A stretch of 64,000 bases of DNA from an uncultured Aquimarina sp. (GCA_947489685.1 CANLEM010000002.1:248001-312000), one strand, 5' to 3'. Positions 28,428 through 37,090 are shown, counted from the first letter of the stretch. Numbers and translations: made by a program. The notes: generated by a model from the letters alone, not told the origin.

Positions 28428-28453
28428 TTCTTGAGATTTATAAATCTCAAGAA
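28428..28453. promoter_or_regulatory. Perfect 26-bp palindrome, copy 2
   Basis: Identical in all 26 bases to the palindrome at 28064-28089 while the sequence around it has drifted. Conservation of the palindrome, including its symmetry, points to a selected binding site. Confidence 0.7.
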
Positions 28454-28460
28454 TCTTTTG

Positions 28461-28492
28461 TTGTAAAATAACTCGTGTTTCGAGTAGCTTTA
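28461..28492 (+). promoter_or_regulatory. Predicted promoter of peptide gene 2
   Basis: TTG (28461-28463), 21 bp, TAGCTTTA (28485-28492), the same elements and spacing as in copy 1, 7 bp after the palindrome. Confidence 0.45.
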
Positions 28493-28517
28493 AACCATAA
28501 CTTAAATATAAAAAATT

Positions 28518-28658
28518 ATGAAAACGAACATTTTAAATTTAGAAGGGGTTAAAGTAATCGAAAAAAAAGAGCAAATTTTTGTAAACGGAGGTGGCCAATG
28601 CTACTGCGGAGTTTTGGAAATGCCATTTTTCCATGACCGTTGTGATAGCTGTCTGTAA
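28518..28658 (+). CDS. Cys-rich leader peptide 2 (RiPP/bacteriocin-type precursor candidate)
   Basis: A 46-residue product. The leader MKTNILNLEGVKVIEKKEQ matches that of peptide 1 at 20 of the first 24 residues and ends in VNGGG, a proper double-glycine site. The core QCYCGVLEMPFFHDRCDSCL is unrelated to the first but again has four cysteines (28, 30, 42, 45; CxC-x11-CxxC). Conserved leader with variable core is the hallmark of ribosomal peptide precursors. Cysteine pairing could be disulphide or thioether; no modifying enzyme is encoded nearby. Function is not proven. Confidence 0.75.
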   Translation: MKTNILNLEGVKVIEKKEQIFVNGGGQCYCGVLEMPFFHDRCDSCL

Positions 28659-28677
28659 CGCCTAAAAAACAACTATA

Positions 28678-28735
28678 CCTGTTAGGTTAACCATAAACAG
28701 AAAACTTAACAGGTACAGTTTTATTTATTAAGAAA
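28678..28735 (+). terminator. Terminator of peptide gene 2 (weaker)
   Basis: ACCTGTTAGGTT (from 28678) can pair with AACTTAACAGGT (28713-28724) with one G-U wobble, followed by a short T-rich stretch. The stem is good but the loop is about 23 bases and the U-tract is broken. Confidence 0.55.
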
Positions 28736-28739
28736 TATA

Positions 28740-30221
28740 CTACGAATATTTCTTAACAATATCCTCAACAAGAGTTGCAGTTCTTTTGTACTTCGCTTTT
28801 GCTAATAATCGCTTTGGTGGTGCCATTCTTACTTCACAATCAGTTAAAGAACATGATTCACAGGTTACTCCTACTTTTACTTTCGGGATTTTGGTGTCCC
28901 CCACAAAACTGATCTTTTTTTCTAGAGATGATGATATCAAAAACCCTATCCCTATACTTCGATAATAATCTTTTCGAAACGGATCTTTGGTTGCCGATGT
29001 AAACACCAAATACTGTTGATCGGTATCAGCATAATCAGAAATCTGAATATTAAATGCATAACTCAAATCTTCATTGGCCGTTCGTTGCAACGTTTTTATA
29101 GCCATCCAACGCCTACAATAGTGCTCATTAATCTCATTGGCATGTGGCTGTTGTTGATGGGTAATATGTAGTTCTTTTACTAAATTAAATTTCTCAATCC
29201 CCAACTTATGAGTAAATCGCAAGAAAAACACATTCTGCATTCCAAAATCTCTTGGTAGGATATTAGTTAACCTTTGATAAAAAGATTCTGGTGAGGCATT
29301 ATACAAATGCATTATTTTATGAAAAGATTTTTCTGAAAACCGTTTTGTTGAAAATAACTCCTTAAGATGATCTCGAAGATGATTTCTAGGTATAATCAAT
29401 GCACCTGCAAAATAAGAGGCGTAGAAATTATGTAATACCTCCTCGAAGTTATCATAACGTATCCATGAAAATGTATATGGTCTTTCTTTAATTTCAAGAT
29501 ATTGATACCCCAATTCTTTGGCGTAGATAAATGTTTTTTGCGCCTCATCTACTCTATCAGACAACAATAAAGTCTTTGTAGATGGTACAAAAACAGACCT
29601 CAAGTTATCCAACTCTTCTTGATTTGGAATTCCCGAATCGTTAATCGTATACCCATACTCTTCTTTAAGAATTTCTTCTAATTCTACAGAGCTAATTTTG
29701 CCGGTTAAATCCAGCTGATATGAGTTAGCACATTTTATGGCTTTATCTTCTAAATCTTTAAAATAGTTATTATGTGCTTCTTGATAAGATCGTAAAGAGG
29801 CAAGATAAAAACCTTCACGACTCATATTGTAATGCTGAGCAATTTCGATAATTGTACTTATAAATGCATTTACCTTTGAAGGAGCATTTGCAATAATATC
29901 GATAAGGTCGCTTTGTTGTATCCCGAATAACTCTAACGGAATTTCATCCAAAATTCCTGATTGCAAAATCTCTCCAATCGGAGCCAGGTTTTTATCCAGT
30001 TTTAAAGATACTAATTGATCATAAGGAACTTCTAATGTTTCCGCCAACTTGATAATTTTATCTGTTTTTGGATACTTTTTTCCTTTTTCAATTTCATTTA
30101 AATACGACTTCGACAGTCCGCTTAACTTAGATAAGCCAAAAAGAGATAACTCTTTTTCTGTCCGTATCTGCTTGATTTTCAATCCAAAAATCAATCTTAT
30201 ATATTCTTCTGCTATTGCCAT
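28740..30221 (-). CDS. XRE-type regulator of the RamB/ScfR family
   Basis: A 493-residue regulator. Residues about 10-70 are an XRE helix-turn-helix (LSKLSGLSKSYLNEIEKGKKYPKTDKIIKLAETL). The middle corresponds to an IrrE/ImmA-like domain but lacks an HExxH zinc motif (it reads VLHNFYASYFAGALI), as in RamB-type regulators. The C terminus holds the family cysteine cluster CESCSLTDCEVRMAPP. Relatives in Actinobacteria (RamB, PrpR/MccR) control acetate, glyoxylate or propionate genes. It is divergent from malate synthase, its likely target. Confidence 0.87.
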   Translation of the reverse strand: MAIAEEYIRLIFGLKIKQIRTEKELSLFGLSKLSGLSKSYLNEIEKGKKYPKTDKIIKLAETLEVPYDQLVSLKLDKNLAPIGEILQSGILDEIPLELFGIQQSDLIDIIANAPSKVNAFISTIIEIAQHYNMSREGFYLASLRSYQEAHNNYFKDLEDKAIKCANSYQLDLTGKISSVELEEILKEEYGYTINDSGIPNQEELDNLRSVFVPSTKTLLLSDRVDEAQKTFIYAKELGYQYLEIKERPYTFSWIRYDNFEEVLHNFYASYFAGALIIPRNHLRDHLKELFSTKRFSEKSFHKIMHLYNASPESFYQRLTNILPRDFGMQNVFFLRFTHKLGIEKFNLVKELHITHQQQPHANEINEHYCRRWMAIKTLQRTANEDLSYAFNIQISDYADTDQQYLVFTSATKDPFRKDYYRSIGIGFLISSSLEKKISFVGDTKIPKVKVGVTCESCSLTDCEVRMAPPKRLLAKAKYKRTATLVEDIVKKYS

Positions 30222-30342
30222 AAGTTCAAAAGTAACAAATTTTGCGTAATTCCAGAAAAAAGAAAAAATTCACATTTAGCGAACGTTCGCTTGTTTTATA
30301 AAAAACTTTTTTATAATATTGTTCACTCAAACGATAATAGTT

Positions 30343-31941
30343 ATGGAAACACAGACAAACCTTAGTCAAAAAATCAGCTTCACAAGAGGAGTAAGAAACT
30401 ATCATCCAGAAATATTAACGGATGGTGCCTTGACTTTCTTAGAAGCTCTGCAAGATCGTTTTAACGAAAGACGATTAACGCTTTTGAAAAACCGCGAGTG
30501 TCAGCAACAGTTGTTTGATCTGGGAACCTATCCCTCATTTCCAGAAAACACCAAAGAGATTCGCAACAGCGAATGGTCGGCTGCTCCTATACCCGCAGAT
30601 CTACAAGATCGTAGAGTCGAGATTACAGGTCCTGTCGACAGAAAAATGGTCATTAATGCTTTAAATTCTGGTGCCAAAACGTTTATGGCAGATTTTGAAG
30701 ACAGTAATGCTCCACTTTGGGAAAATTGTCTTCAAGGGCAAAAAAACCTTAAAGATGCCGTTAATAAAACTATATCGTTTTATAACCCAAAAAGAGATAA
30801 AACATATCAACTTAAAGAAAAAGTTGCAACGCTAATTGTTCGTCCAAGAGGTTTACACCTTAACGAAAAACATCTATTGATCAAAGAGCAAGAAATGAGT
30901 GCTTCTTTATTTGATTTTGCATTGTACTTGTTTCATAATAATGAGCAATTAAAAGAAAATGGAACCGGTGCCTATTACTATCTACCAAAACTAGAACATT
31001 TTACCGAAGCTATCTGGTGGAACGATGTTATCGATTTCTCTGAAGAGTACTTAGGTATCGAACAAGGAAGTGTAAAAGTTACTGTATTGGTAGAAACCAT
31101 TACCGCTAGTTTTCAACTAGATGAGATCATTTATGCATTAAAAGATCATATTGTAGGTCTTAACTGCGGAAGATGGGATTATATTTTCAGTTACATCAAA
31201 AAACTAAGAAATCACCAAGGTTTTGTTGTTCCAGATCGAGCTCAAGTGACTATGACTAGTCCATTTATGGATGCATATAGCAAATTAGTAATTCAAAGAT
31301 GTCATAAAAGAAATATTCTTGCTATCGGAGGTATGGCTGCCCAAATCCCTATTAAAGAAGATGAGAAACGTAATGCCGCGGCTTTTGCCAAAGTTATGGC
31401 AGATAAAGAGCGTGAAGTAAAAAATGGACATGACGGAACATGGGTAGCGCACCCAGGATTAGTTAAATTAGCAATGCAAGTTTTTGATACGCATATGCCC
31501 AATCCTAATCAGATGGATGTAAAACGTGATGATGTAAAGATTACAGAAGATGATCTTTTGGCGATCCCACAAGGAACAATTACCGAAAGAGGAATACGCG
31601 AAAATATCAATGTGGGAATTCATTATATTGCCAATTGGCTTAGCGGAAATGGAGCCGTAGCATTATACAATCTAATGGAAGATGCCGCTACTGCCGAAAT
31701 AAGCCGAACACAATTATGGCAATGGCTAAAAAATGAAGTACATCTTGAAGACGGAAGAGCCCTCAACCAACAATTGTTTGATACGTTATTCGAAGATGAA
31801 TTAAGAATTATAAAAGAACAAGTTGGAGATCAACTTTTTGCAACAGAAAATTATCAAAACGCAATTTCAATTTTTAAAGAGTTTATTATCTCTGATAATT
31901 TTGAAGAGTTTTTAACCACAACTGCGTATCAATATTTATAA
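30343..31941 (+). CDS. aceB: Malate synthase A
   Basis: A 532-residue glyoxylate-shunt enzyme that condenses glyoxylate and acetyl-CoA to malate. The catalytic region reads IVRPRGLHLNEKH, and the family signature ETITASFQLDEII...GLNCGRWDYIFS is clear. ATG at 30343 gives the usual 530-odd residues; a TTG eight codons upstream is less likely. It is divergent from a RamB/ScfR-type regulator across 120 bp. Isocitrate lyase, often the next gene, is absent here; the following gene is a membrane protein after a terminator. Confidence 0.96.
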   Translation: METQTNLSQKISFTRGVRNYHPEILTDGALTFLEALQDRFNERRLTLLKNRECQQQLFDLGTYPSFPENTKEIRNSEWSAAPIPADLQDRRVEITGPVDRKMVINALNSGAKTFMADFEDSNAPLWENCLQGQKNLKDAVNKTISFYNPKRDKTYQLKEKVATLIVRPRGLHLNEKHLLIKEQEMSASLFDFALYLFHNNEQLKENGTGAYYYLPKLEHFTEAIWWNDVIDFSEEYLGIEQGSVKVTVLVETITASFQLDEIIYALKDHIVGLNCGRWDYIFSYIKKLRNHQGFVVPDRAQVTMTSPFMDAYSKLVIQRCHKRNILAIGGMAAQIPIKEDEKRNAAAFAKVMADKEREVKNGHDGTWVAHPGLVKLAMQVFDTHMPNPNQMDVKRDDVKITEDDLLAIPQGTITERGIRENINVGIHYIANWLSGNGAVALYNLMEDAATAEISRTQLWQWLKNEVHLEDGRALNQQLFDTLFEDELRIIKEQVGDQLFATENYQNAISIFKEFIISDNFEEFLTTTAYQYL

Positions 31942-32024
31942 GCAGAAAATTACCTACTGTTATTTAGTAGTTTAGGAATTCTAAATACAAGCATAATTTT
32001 TTCCGATTTTTTATAATTGTGCTC

Positions 32025-32065
32025 AAAAAACGGCATCTACCATAGTGGATGTCGTTTTTTCTTTT
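32025..32065 (+). terminator. Terminator of aceB
   Basis: AAAACGGCATCTAC pairs with GTGGATGTCGTTTT using two G-U wobbles (about 32027-32058), loop CATA, followed by more T residues. Confidence 0.85.
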
Positions 32066-32149
32066 TAGTTCTCCATAAATAATATATTGGGTAACATTTT
32101 ATGCCATCATGACATAAATAGCTATATTCAGCATTAATAATTCTTATTC

Positions 32150-33448
32150 ATGGAAATCGCACAAGATTTTTCTACTCAATCTAAATGGAACTTATCAACT
32201 CTTTTAGCATTTAGACTTTGCGCGATTTACTTTTTGCTTCATATTTTTCCTTTTCCATTATACTACCTAGGGCTTATTCCTGGCTTAGAAAATTTATTTT
32301 CATTCTATTACGATGGAATGGAAATATTATGTGTCTGGACAGGAAAAAACATTCTTGATATTCCATACGAAATGTATCTGGGACCAACAGGAAGTGGAGA
32401 TACTACAAAAGATTACGTTTTTGAATTTGTTATCATTGTAATTGCATTAATTGGAACTACTATTTGGAGTTTCATTGATCTAAAAAAAGCCAATTATAAT
32501 CGGCTTTTACAATACGTAACTGTTTTGGTAAGGTATTATTTAATAACTATTATGTTTTCTTACGGCTTTTCAAAAGCATTTACTCTTCAGTTTTCAGAGC
32601 TAAGTAATTTTGATTTGATCAAAACTTTTGGGGATCAATCTCCTATGGGATTAATGTGGAATTTCATGGAGTACAGTGATACTTATACCAGATTTTCTGG
32701 ATATGCTGAAATCATTGCAGGAATCTTACTCATTTTTAGAAGAACAGTCACTTTTGGTGCTATTATGATTATAGGAGTCATGTTTAATGTTTTTATGATG
32801 AACATGAGTTATGACATACCTGTGAAACTATATAGTGGTCTGCTCACAATTATGGGAGTGTTTTTATTAGCTCCCGATATTAAACGTATTTTAAACTTTT
32901 TCATTCTTAATAAAATAGTATACCCTAAAACCATATTACCTTATTTCTCAAATCCAAAATACCAAAAAGCGGTTATTATTTTTAAAATCATAATTATAGG
33001 TTACTTTTTATACAACAACGTTGACAGATCCATAGAACGTCAAGAAAAATGGGGTAAAAAAGCACCAAAACCTGCTTTATATGGGATTTATGAAGTAGAA
33101 GAGTTTATCCAAAACAATGACACTTTACTTCCTTTAGCAACTGATAGTATTCGTTGGAAACGTTTAATTGTCGATAAACGGAGCTGTGGGATTCAAACCA
33201 TGGACGAAAAGATTATCGGATTCAAAGAGGAAACAGATACAGTTTCTAAAACCCTTAAGCTAACGTCTTATGCGGACAGTACAGATGTAAGGAGTTTTTC
33301 CTTTAAACAAAAAGACAGTTTGTTTTATTTTGAAACTGTCCACAAAGGAGATACTTTAAAAATTATGACCAAGAAGAAACTCAGAGAAGACTTTTTGTTA
33401 ATTAGCCGAGGATTTCATTGGATTAGCGAACGCCCTTTTAATAGATAA
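32150..33448 (+). CDS. DoxX-like multi-pass membrane protein
   Basis: A 432-residue protein with about eight hydrophobic helices over residues 20-300, then a soluble C-terminal domain (about 310-432) of beta character. The membrane part (HIFPFPLYYLG, VRYYLITIMFSYGFSKAF, SGYAEIIAGILLIFRRT) resembles DoxX/vitamin-K-dependent-carboxylase-like membrane folds seen in many Bacteroidota. No catalytic motif is obvious, so function is unassigned. It is convergent with the VanX-like gene with only 7 bp between stops. Confidence 0.65.
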   Translation: MEIAQDFSTQSKWNLSTLLAFRLCAIYFLLHIFPFPLYYLGLIPGLENLFSFYYDGMEILCVWTGKNILDIPYEMYLGPTGSGDTTKDYVFEFVIIVIALIGTTIWSFIDLKKANYNRLLQYVTVLVRYYLITIMFSYGFSKAFTLQFSELSNFDLIKTFGDQSPMGLMWNFMEYSDTYTRFSGYAEIIAGILLIFRRTVTFGAIMIIGVMFNVFMMNMSYDIPVKLYSGLLTIMGVFLLAPDIKRILNFFILNKIVYPKTILPYFSNPKYQKAVIIFKIIIIGYFLYNNVDRSIERQEKWGKKAPKPALYGIYEVEEFIQNNDTLLPLATDSIRWKRLIVDKRSCGIQTMDEKIIGFKEETDTVSKTLKLTSYADSTDVRSFSFKQKDSLFYFETVHKGDTLKIMTKKKLREDFLLISRGFHWISERPFNR

Positions 33449-33455
33449 CTATCCG

Positions 33456-34214
33456 TTAATCACATTTCCAAACGAAATCAGAAATTTTGAATTTTTTTCC
33501 GGTGCTAAAATTGTAATGCCACCATTCGGTTCTAATGGTTGTAAAACCATTTTCTTCCATTATAGTACGCAGCATTTTACGATTTGCAATCACTTTTTCT
33601 GGTAATTTTGCATATGCATGACTGGCTTCTTTACCAAAATGATCAAAGGGTGTGCCCATATCCAACTCATTACCTTTTAAATCTGTCAAAGTAATATCTA
33701 CTGCCGCACCTCTATTATGCACAGAACCTCCTTTTGGATTAGCTACATAACCTGGATCCGGAACAATTTTCCACATTTTTTTTTGAACGCTATGCGGTCG
33801 ATAACAGTCAAAAAATTTAATTCTATACCCTTTTTTAATAAAATCCCTGTTCGCATTAACAAGAGCTTTTGCAACTTCATTTCTTACATAACATTCGGCA
33901 CACGAATACACTTTTTCTTTCAAGAAATTATCCGCCGTGGCATATTTCATATCCAAAATAAAATTATTTGATAGACTTTCGATATTTACAAAATCATCAT
34001 TTTTTTTGGTGTCTTGAGTTTTTTTTCCGCCAGAAAGTGATTCTATAGAATCTTTTTTTCTGAGCATGCTTTTCTCTACTTTTTCTCCTCGTAACCTAAG
34101 AGCTTTAGACTTTTCTAAAAGGCTAAGCGTCTGCACTCCTGGAACAACTTTAGCGTTATTACAAGCAAGAAAAATTATCGAAAAAATCAACATAATCAAT
34201 TTTCTCTCTATCAT
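33456..34214 (-). CDS. VanX-like D-Ala-D-Ala dipeptidase (M15), lipoprotein
   Basis: A 252-residue zinc dipeptidase. The N terminus is a lipoprotein signal (LIFSIIFLACNN, lipobox LAC). The M15D motifs are all present: FDCYRPHSVQ (substrate-binding Arg), SVHNRGAAVD (zinc His and Asp) and EWWHYNF (catalytic Glu, zinc His). It cleaves D-Ala-D-Ala, as DdpX/VanX do. Without VanH/VanA neighbours it is more likely a peptidoglycan-turnover enzyme than a vancomycin-resistance factor. ATG at 34193 is an alternative start. Confidence 0.9.
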   Translation of the reverse strand: MIERKLIMLIFSIIFLACNNAKVVPGVQTLSLLEKSKALRLRGEKVEKSMLRKKDSIESLSGGKKTQDTKKNDDFVNIESLSNNFILDMKYATADNFLKEKVYSCAECYVRNEVAKALVNANRDFIKKGYRIKFFDCYRPHSVQKKMWKIVPDPGYVANPKGGSVHNRGAAVDITLTDLKGNELDMGTPFDHFGKEASHAYAKLPEKVIANRKMLRTIMEENGFTTIRTEWWHYNFSTGKKFKISDFVWKCD

Positions 34215-34392
34215 ATCTTTTTTGTTTTATCCCAATTACAATTAAGACAGTATAATTAAAAATGCCGCAATATTTTTTCCCTTAAATTGGTGCATTTCAA
34301 ACTATTAATCTTTCTTAAAGATAGTTATTATTTTTGTTTCGAAATATTTTTTGGCCTAAACAGAAGATTTTTTCTATTTAAAAAATATCATA

Positions 34393-34938
34393 TTATTCGG
34401 TTTTTAAAACGTCTTTTACACTTCCACATTTAAGCATTTGAGTCCCAAAATAAGGATTTCTAATTTCTTTAGAATTAGATAACCAATACCCTCCTTCTCC
34501 ATCAAAAGCCATAGGACAAAATTGTTTATAAACTTCTCCCGAAACGATTGTCGATTTATGTATTAAATTTTCAATTTCATGAGTAAGCGTAACAAAAAAA
34601 TCTCGTTGTTTCTTGATGTCTTTTGTTAAGGAAATTAGTTTCGAAGTTGCTTTAAGTTGTTTATTATTAGCAACTATAGATTCTAGTTTCTTTGATTCTA
34701 TTTGTACCGTTTTATGATCCGAATTAACCAATGCTCCTTTTATCTTAAGATATTGCACATAAATTTGATGCACTGTATCATTCGAAAACTTTACGTCGGA
34801 TTTAGAACTCGTTACGTCATAGTTCACAATTCCATCCTTAGCCCCTTCATCGATTATAGCATCCATTTTTTTGTCTTTTTTACATGACACATTCATGAGT
34901 ACAAAAATCATTAACAAGGCAGTAAAATATCTTCTCAT
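34393..34938 (-). CDS. DUF3347 lipoprotein
   Basis: A 181-residue lipoprotein (signal ALLMIFVLMNVSCKKDKK). The mature part is a DUF3347 domain with the conserved end VYKQFCPMAFDGEGGYWLSNSKEIRNPYFG and MLKCG, containing two cysteines and a Met likely to bind copper. The domain is often fused to or encoded near CusB-type copper efflux adaptors; here it is stand-alone. Role inferred: periplasmic metal binding. Confidence 0.85.
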   Translation of the reverse strand: MRRYFTALLMIFVLMNVSCKKDKKMDAIIDEGAKDGIVNYDVTSSKSDVKFSNDTVHQIYVQYLKIKGALVNSDHKTVQIESKKLESIVANNKQLKATSKLISLTKDIKKQRDFFVTLTHEIENLIHKSTIVSGEVYKQFCPMAFDGEGGYWLSNSKEIRNPYFGTQMLKCGSVKDVLKTE

Positions 34939-35106
34939 TATTTCTATTCAATCATTAATTAAAAAGTGTGTAAATGTAAACCATATATACATCAATAACC
35001 AGTGTATTTTCTTTTTTTAGATCGAATTTTTAACAAAACAATACCATTTTGAGTTAGTAGGTATTAGAAATATTTTAAATATTTTTGCCGGAATAAAATT
35101 GTAGGA

Positions 35107-35562
35107 ATGAGGTTTGAAGAATTAAAGCCCGAAGTAATAAAAATACTTCAAAACACAAGTCAATCCGTTACAGAAAGACTTCATGAAATTTGCCAATTAC
35201 TTAAAGGCAATATTGAGCATTATGACTGGGTTGGTTTTTATTTTAAGAATGGAGATAAAGAAGAATTAAAACTTCGCACATATGTTGGCACCAAAACTGA
35301 CCATGACATTATTCCTTTTGGAAAAGGAATTTGTGGGCAAGTTGCTATTTCTAATCAAAATTTTGTGGTCCCCGATGTACAAGCTCAGGATAACTACATT
35401 GCTTGTAGTTTTGCTGTGAAATCTGAAATTGTAATCCCTTTGTTTAAAAATGGAGAAAATATAGGTCAGATCGATATCGACTCTGAAACACCAAATCCTT
35501 TTACGATAGAAGATGAGCAATTTTTGGAATTTGTAAACTTTGAAGTTGCCAAAATAATTTAG
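35107..35562 (+). CDS. GAF-domain protein, fRMsr-like
   Basis: A 151-residue single GAF domain resembling free methionine-(R)-sulfoxide reductase: HYDWVGFYF, PFGKGICGQVA and DNYIACSFAVKSEIVIPL, ending QIDIDSETPNPF. C76 and C100 are 24 residues apart, as two of the three redox Cys of E. coli fRMsr are; the remaining Cys position appears replaced. It may therefore be an active reductase with a simpler cycle or a sensory GAF protein. It stands alone. Confidence 0.8.
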   Translation: MRFEELKPEVIKILQNTSQSVTERLHEICQLLKGNIEHYDWVGFYFKNGDKEELKLRTYVGTKTDHDIIPFGKGICGQVAISNQNFVVPDVQAQDNYIACSFAVKSEIVIPLFKNGENIGQIDIDSETPNPFTIEDEQFLEFVNFEVAKII

Positions 35563-35656
35563 AAAAAACATCTATAAGATTAGTGCATTAAATCAATGTG
35601 ATTTAGATAAATTTGATCTTTAAAAGCGTAATAAACAGCAGAAATCAGAATATAAT

Positions 35657-35689
35657 TTTGAAATCTAATTAAGTTCATAGTTATATTTG
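35657..35689 (+). promoter_or_regulatory. Promoter of the GntR-type regulator
   Basis: TTTG (35657-35660), 21 bp, TATATTTG (35682-35689), 22 bp before the regulator ATG at 35712. Confidence 0.7.
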
Positions 35690-35711
35690 TGCGGAAAACA
35701 CATTCAAAACT

Positions 35712-36728
35712 ATGCTACCACTTTTAGAGAAAATTTATGATCTACAAGATATACACACCGTATCCAAGCATGAGCAGATTGTTCTGGGAATAATAGAAGC
35801 GATTGATTCTGGTGTATTAAATGTAGGCGATAAACTTCCTTCTATAAATGAAATGGTAGCTGAAGTTGGGTATGCACGAAAAACCTTCGTAAAAGCCTAT
35901 ACCGAACTTAAGGAAAGAGGCTTAGTAGAATCCAAAAACCTTAAAGGGTACTATATTATTAGTAAAGAAACTAAAGTTACCCTTAAAGTAGCTTTGATTT
36001 TATTTGCATTTCATAGTTTTCAGGAAGATTTTTATAATACCTTCAGAAAAGAACTTGGAAAAAAATATCACATTGATATTTTCTTTCATCACAACAATTT
36101 AACTCTTTTCAAAACGATAATGGATAATATCTCCCGCAAATATGGTATGTACGTAGTCGCACCAATTCAGGAAAAATCCATACCTCCTCTTCTTAAAAAA
36201 ATCCCTTCGGATAGACTATTATTAGTAGATCGTTTTCTTAAAATGCCAAATGATTATTCTTATATAACACAAGAATTTGAAGAGATAACATATACCAAAC
36301 TTGTAGAATTAGCACCTGCCATTAAAAAGTATGATACGTTTGTCCTATTTTTTAAAGAAAATACAGACTTGCCTCCAGATATCTTATATGCATTTAACCG
36401 TTTTATCCAAGATTATGATATTAACGGAAAGGTGGTAGAGAATTACGAATCTAGTGTTCTGAAAAAAGGAACCGTGTATTTTTCGATCAGCGATACTTAT
36501 CTCTGGCAAGTATTAAAAGATGCAAGGAAAATGGAATATCGCATTGGTTCGGATATAGGGATACTCGCACATGATGATAATATTGTAAAAGAAATCGCAT
36601 TTGGAGGTATTACCACAATTTCTACCGATTTTGAAATGATGGCAAAAAAAGCAGCTTCATTTGTTAAAGAGCGAAATTATATACAAGAAACAATTCCTAC
36701 CTATTTACGCCAGCGCAACTCGTTATAA
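35712..36728 (+). CDS. GntR-family regulator with sugar-binding-like C-terminal domain
   Basis: A 338-residue regulator: a GntR winged helix at about residues 18-85 (QIVLGIIEAIDSGVLNVGDKLPSINEMVAE) followed by a LacI/periplasmic-binding-protein-like effector domain (about 92-338, starting VTLKVALILFAF). This AraR-like layout senses a sugar. It lies directly upstream of the SusC/SusD/alpha-galactosidase genes on the same strand and is the obvious local regulator of that locus. Ligand likely galactose or an alpha-galactoside, by context only. Confidence 0.88.
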   Translation: MLPLLEKIYDLQDIHTVSKHEQIVLGIIEAIDSGVLNVGDKLPSINEMVAEVGYARKTFVKAYTELKERGLVESKNLKGYYIISKETKVTLKVALILFAFHSFQEDFYNTFRKELGKKYHIDIFFHHNNLTLFKTIMDNISRKYGMYVVAPIQEKSIPPLLKKIPSDRLLLVDRFLKMPNDYSYITQEFEEITYTKLVELAPAIKKYDTFVLFFKENTDLPPDILYAFNRFIQDYDINGKVVENYESSVLKKGTVYFSISDTYLWQVLKDARKMEYRIGSDIGILAHDDNIVKEIAFGGITTISTDFEMMAKKAASFVKERNYIQETIPTYLRQRNSL

Positions 36729-37090
36729 AACACACATAAAATAGTACAACACGCGAGTTCAATTCTGAATAATTCATGTTGTTCTAGATATTTTAAAGGA
36801 AACTTATTTCGAATTCATAACACTCTTTTTGGACTTATTAAAAATAACCTTAATCGATGTCTACCTTTAATAAGCTCTGGTTTTTCAGCACTATTTAAAG
36901 TGATAATAATTTGTTTTTTTAACATTTAAAATGAATTATTCGAATTCATGTTAACGATGTTTTAATTTTTTACAAAAAAAATTATATATTTGCATAGTAG
37001 CATAGTGTATCATAGCATATAATATATTCACTGAGCTTGGGCTTACTAATTTTCGACGAATTCAAAATTTTATAAATAAACACAAATCGT
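36729..37090 (+). promoter_or_regulatory. Control region of the alpha-galactoside locus
   Basis: A 362-bp gap with no gene. TTCGAATTCAT occurs at 36808-36818 and again at 36939-36949, and AATTCATGTT at 36771-36780 and 36943-36952. ATGAATT (36931-36937) and AATTCAT (36943-36949) form a 7-bp inverted repeat. A -7 element TATATTTG lies at 36985-36992, without a clear -33 partner, followed by three CATAG words at 36993-37020. The inverted repeat just upstream is a candidate operator for the GntR-type regulator. Confidence 0.5.

Larger units (their letters stand above)
28060..28658 (+). repeat. Tandem duplication of a control region plus peptide leader
   Basis: Segments beginning near 28060 and 28424 are highly similar for about 165 bases, through the palindrome, promoter, 5' UTR and the first 24 codons of two peptide genes. 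The palindrome starts (28064, 28428) and the ATGs (28154, 28518) are both exactly 364 bases apart; one-base indels in the UTR cancel. Similarity stops abruptly where the cysteine-rich cores begin. The unit has been duplicated once and the cores have since diverged or been exchanged. Confidence 0.9.

Noticed and set aside
33456-34214. Vancomycin-resistance gene vanX
   Set aside because: The domain is right, but there is no vanH/vanA or sensor pair nearby and it is a lipoprotein; a general D-Ala-D-Ala dipeptidase is the safer call.
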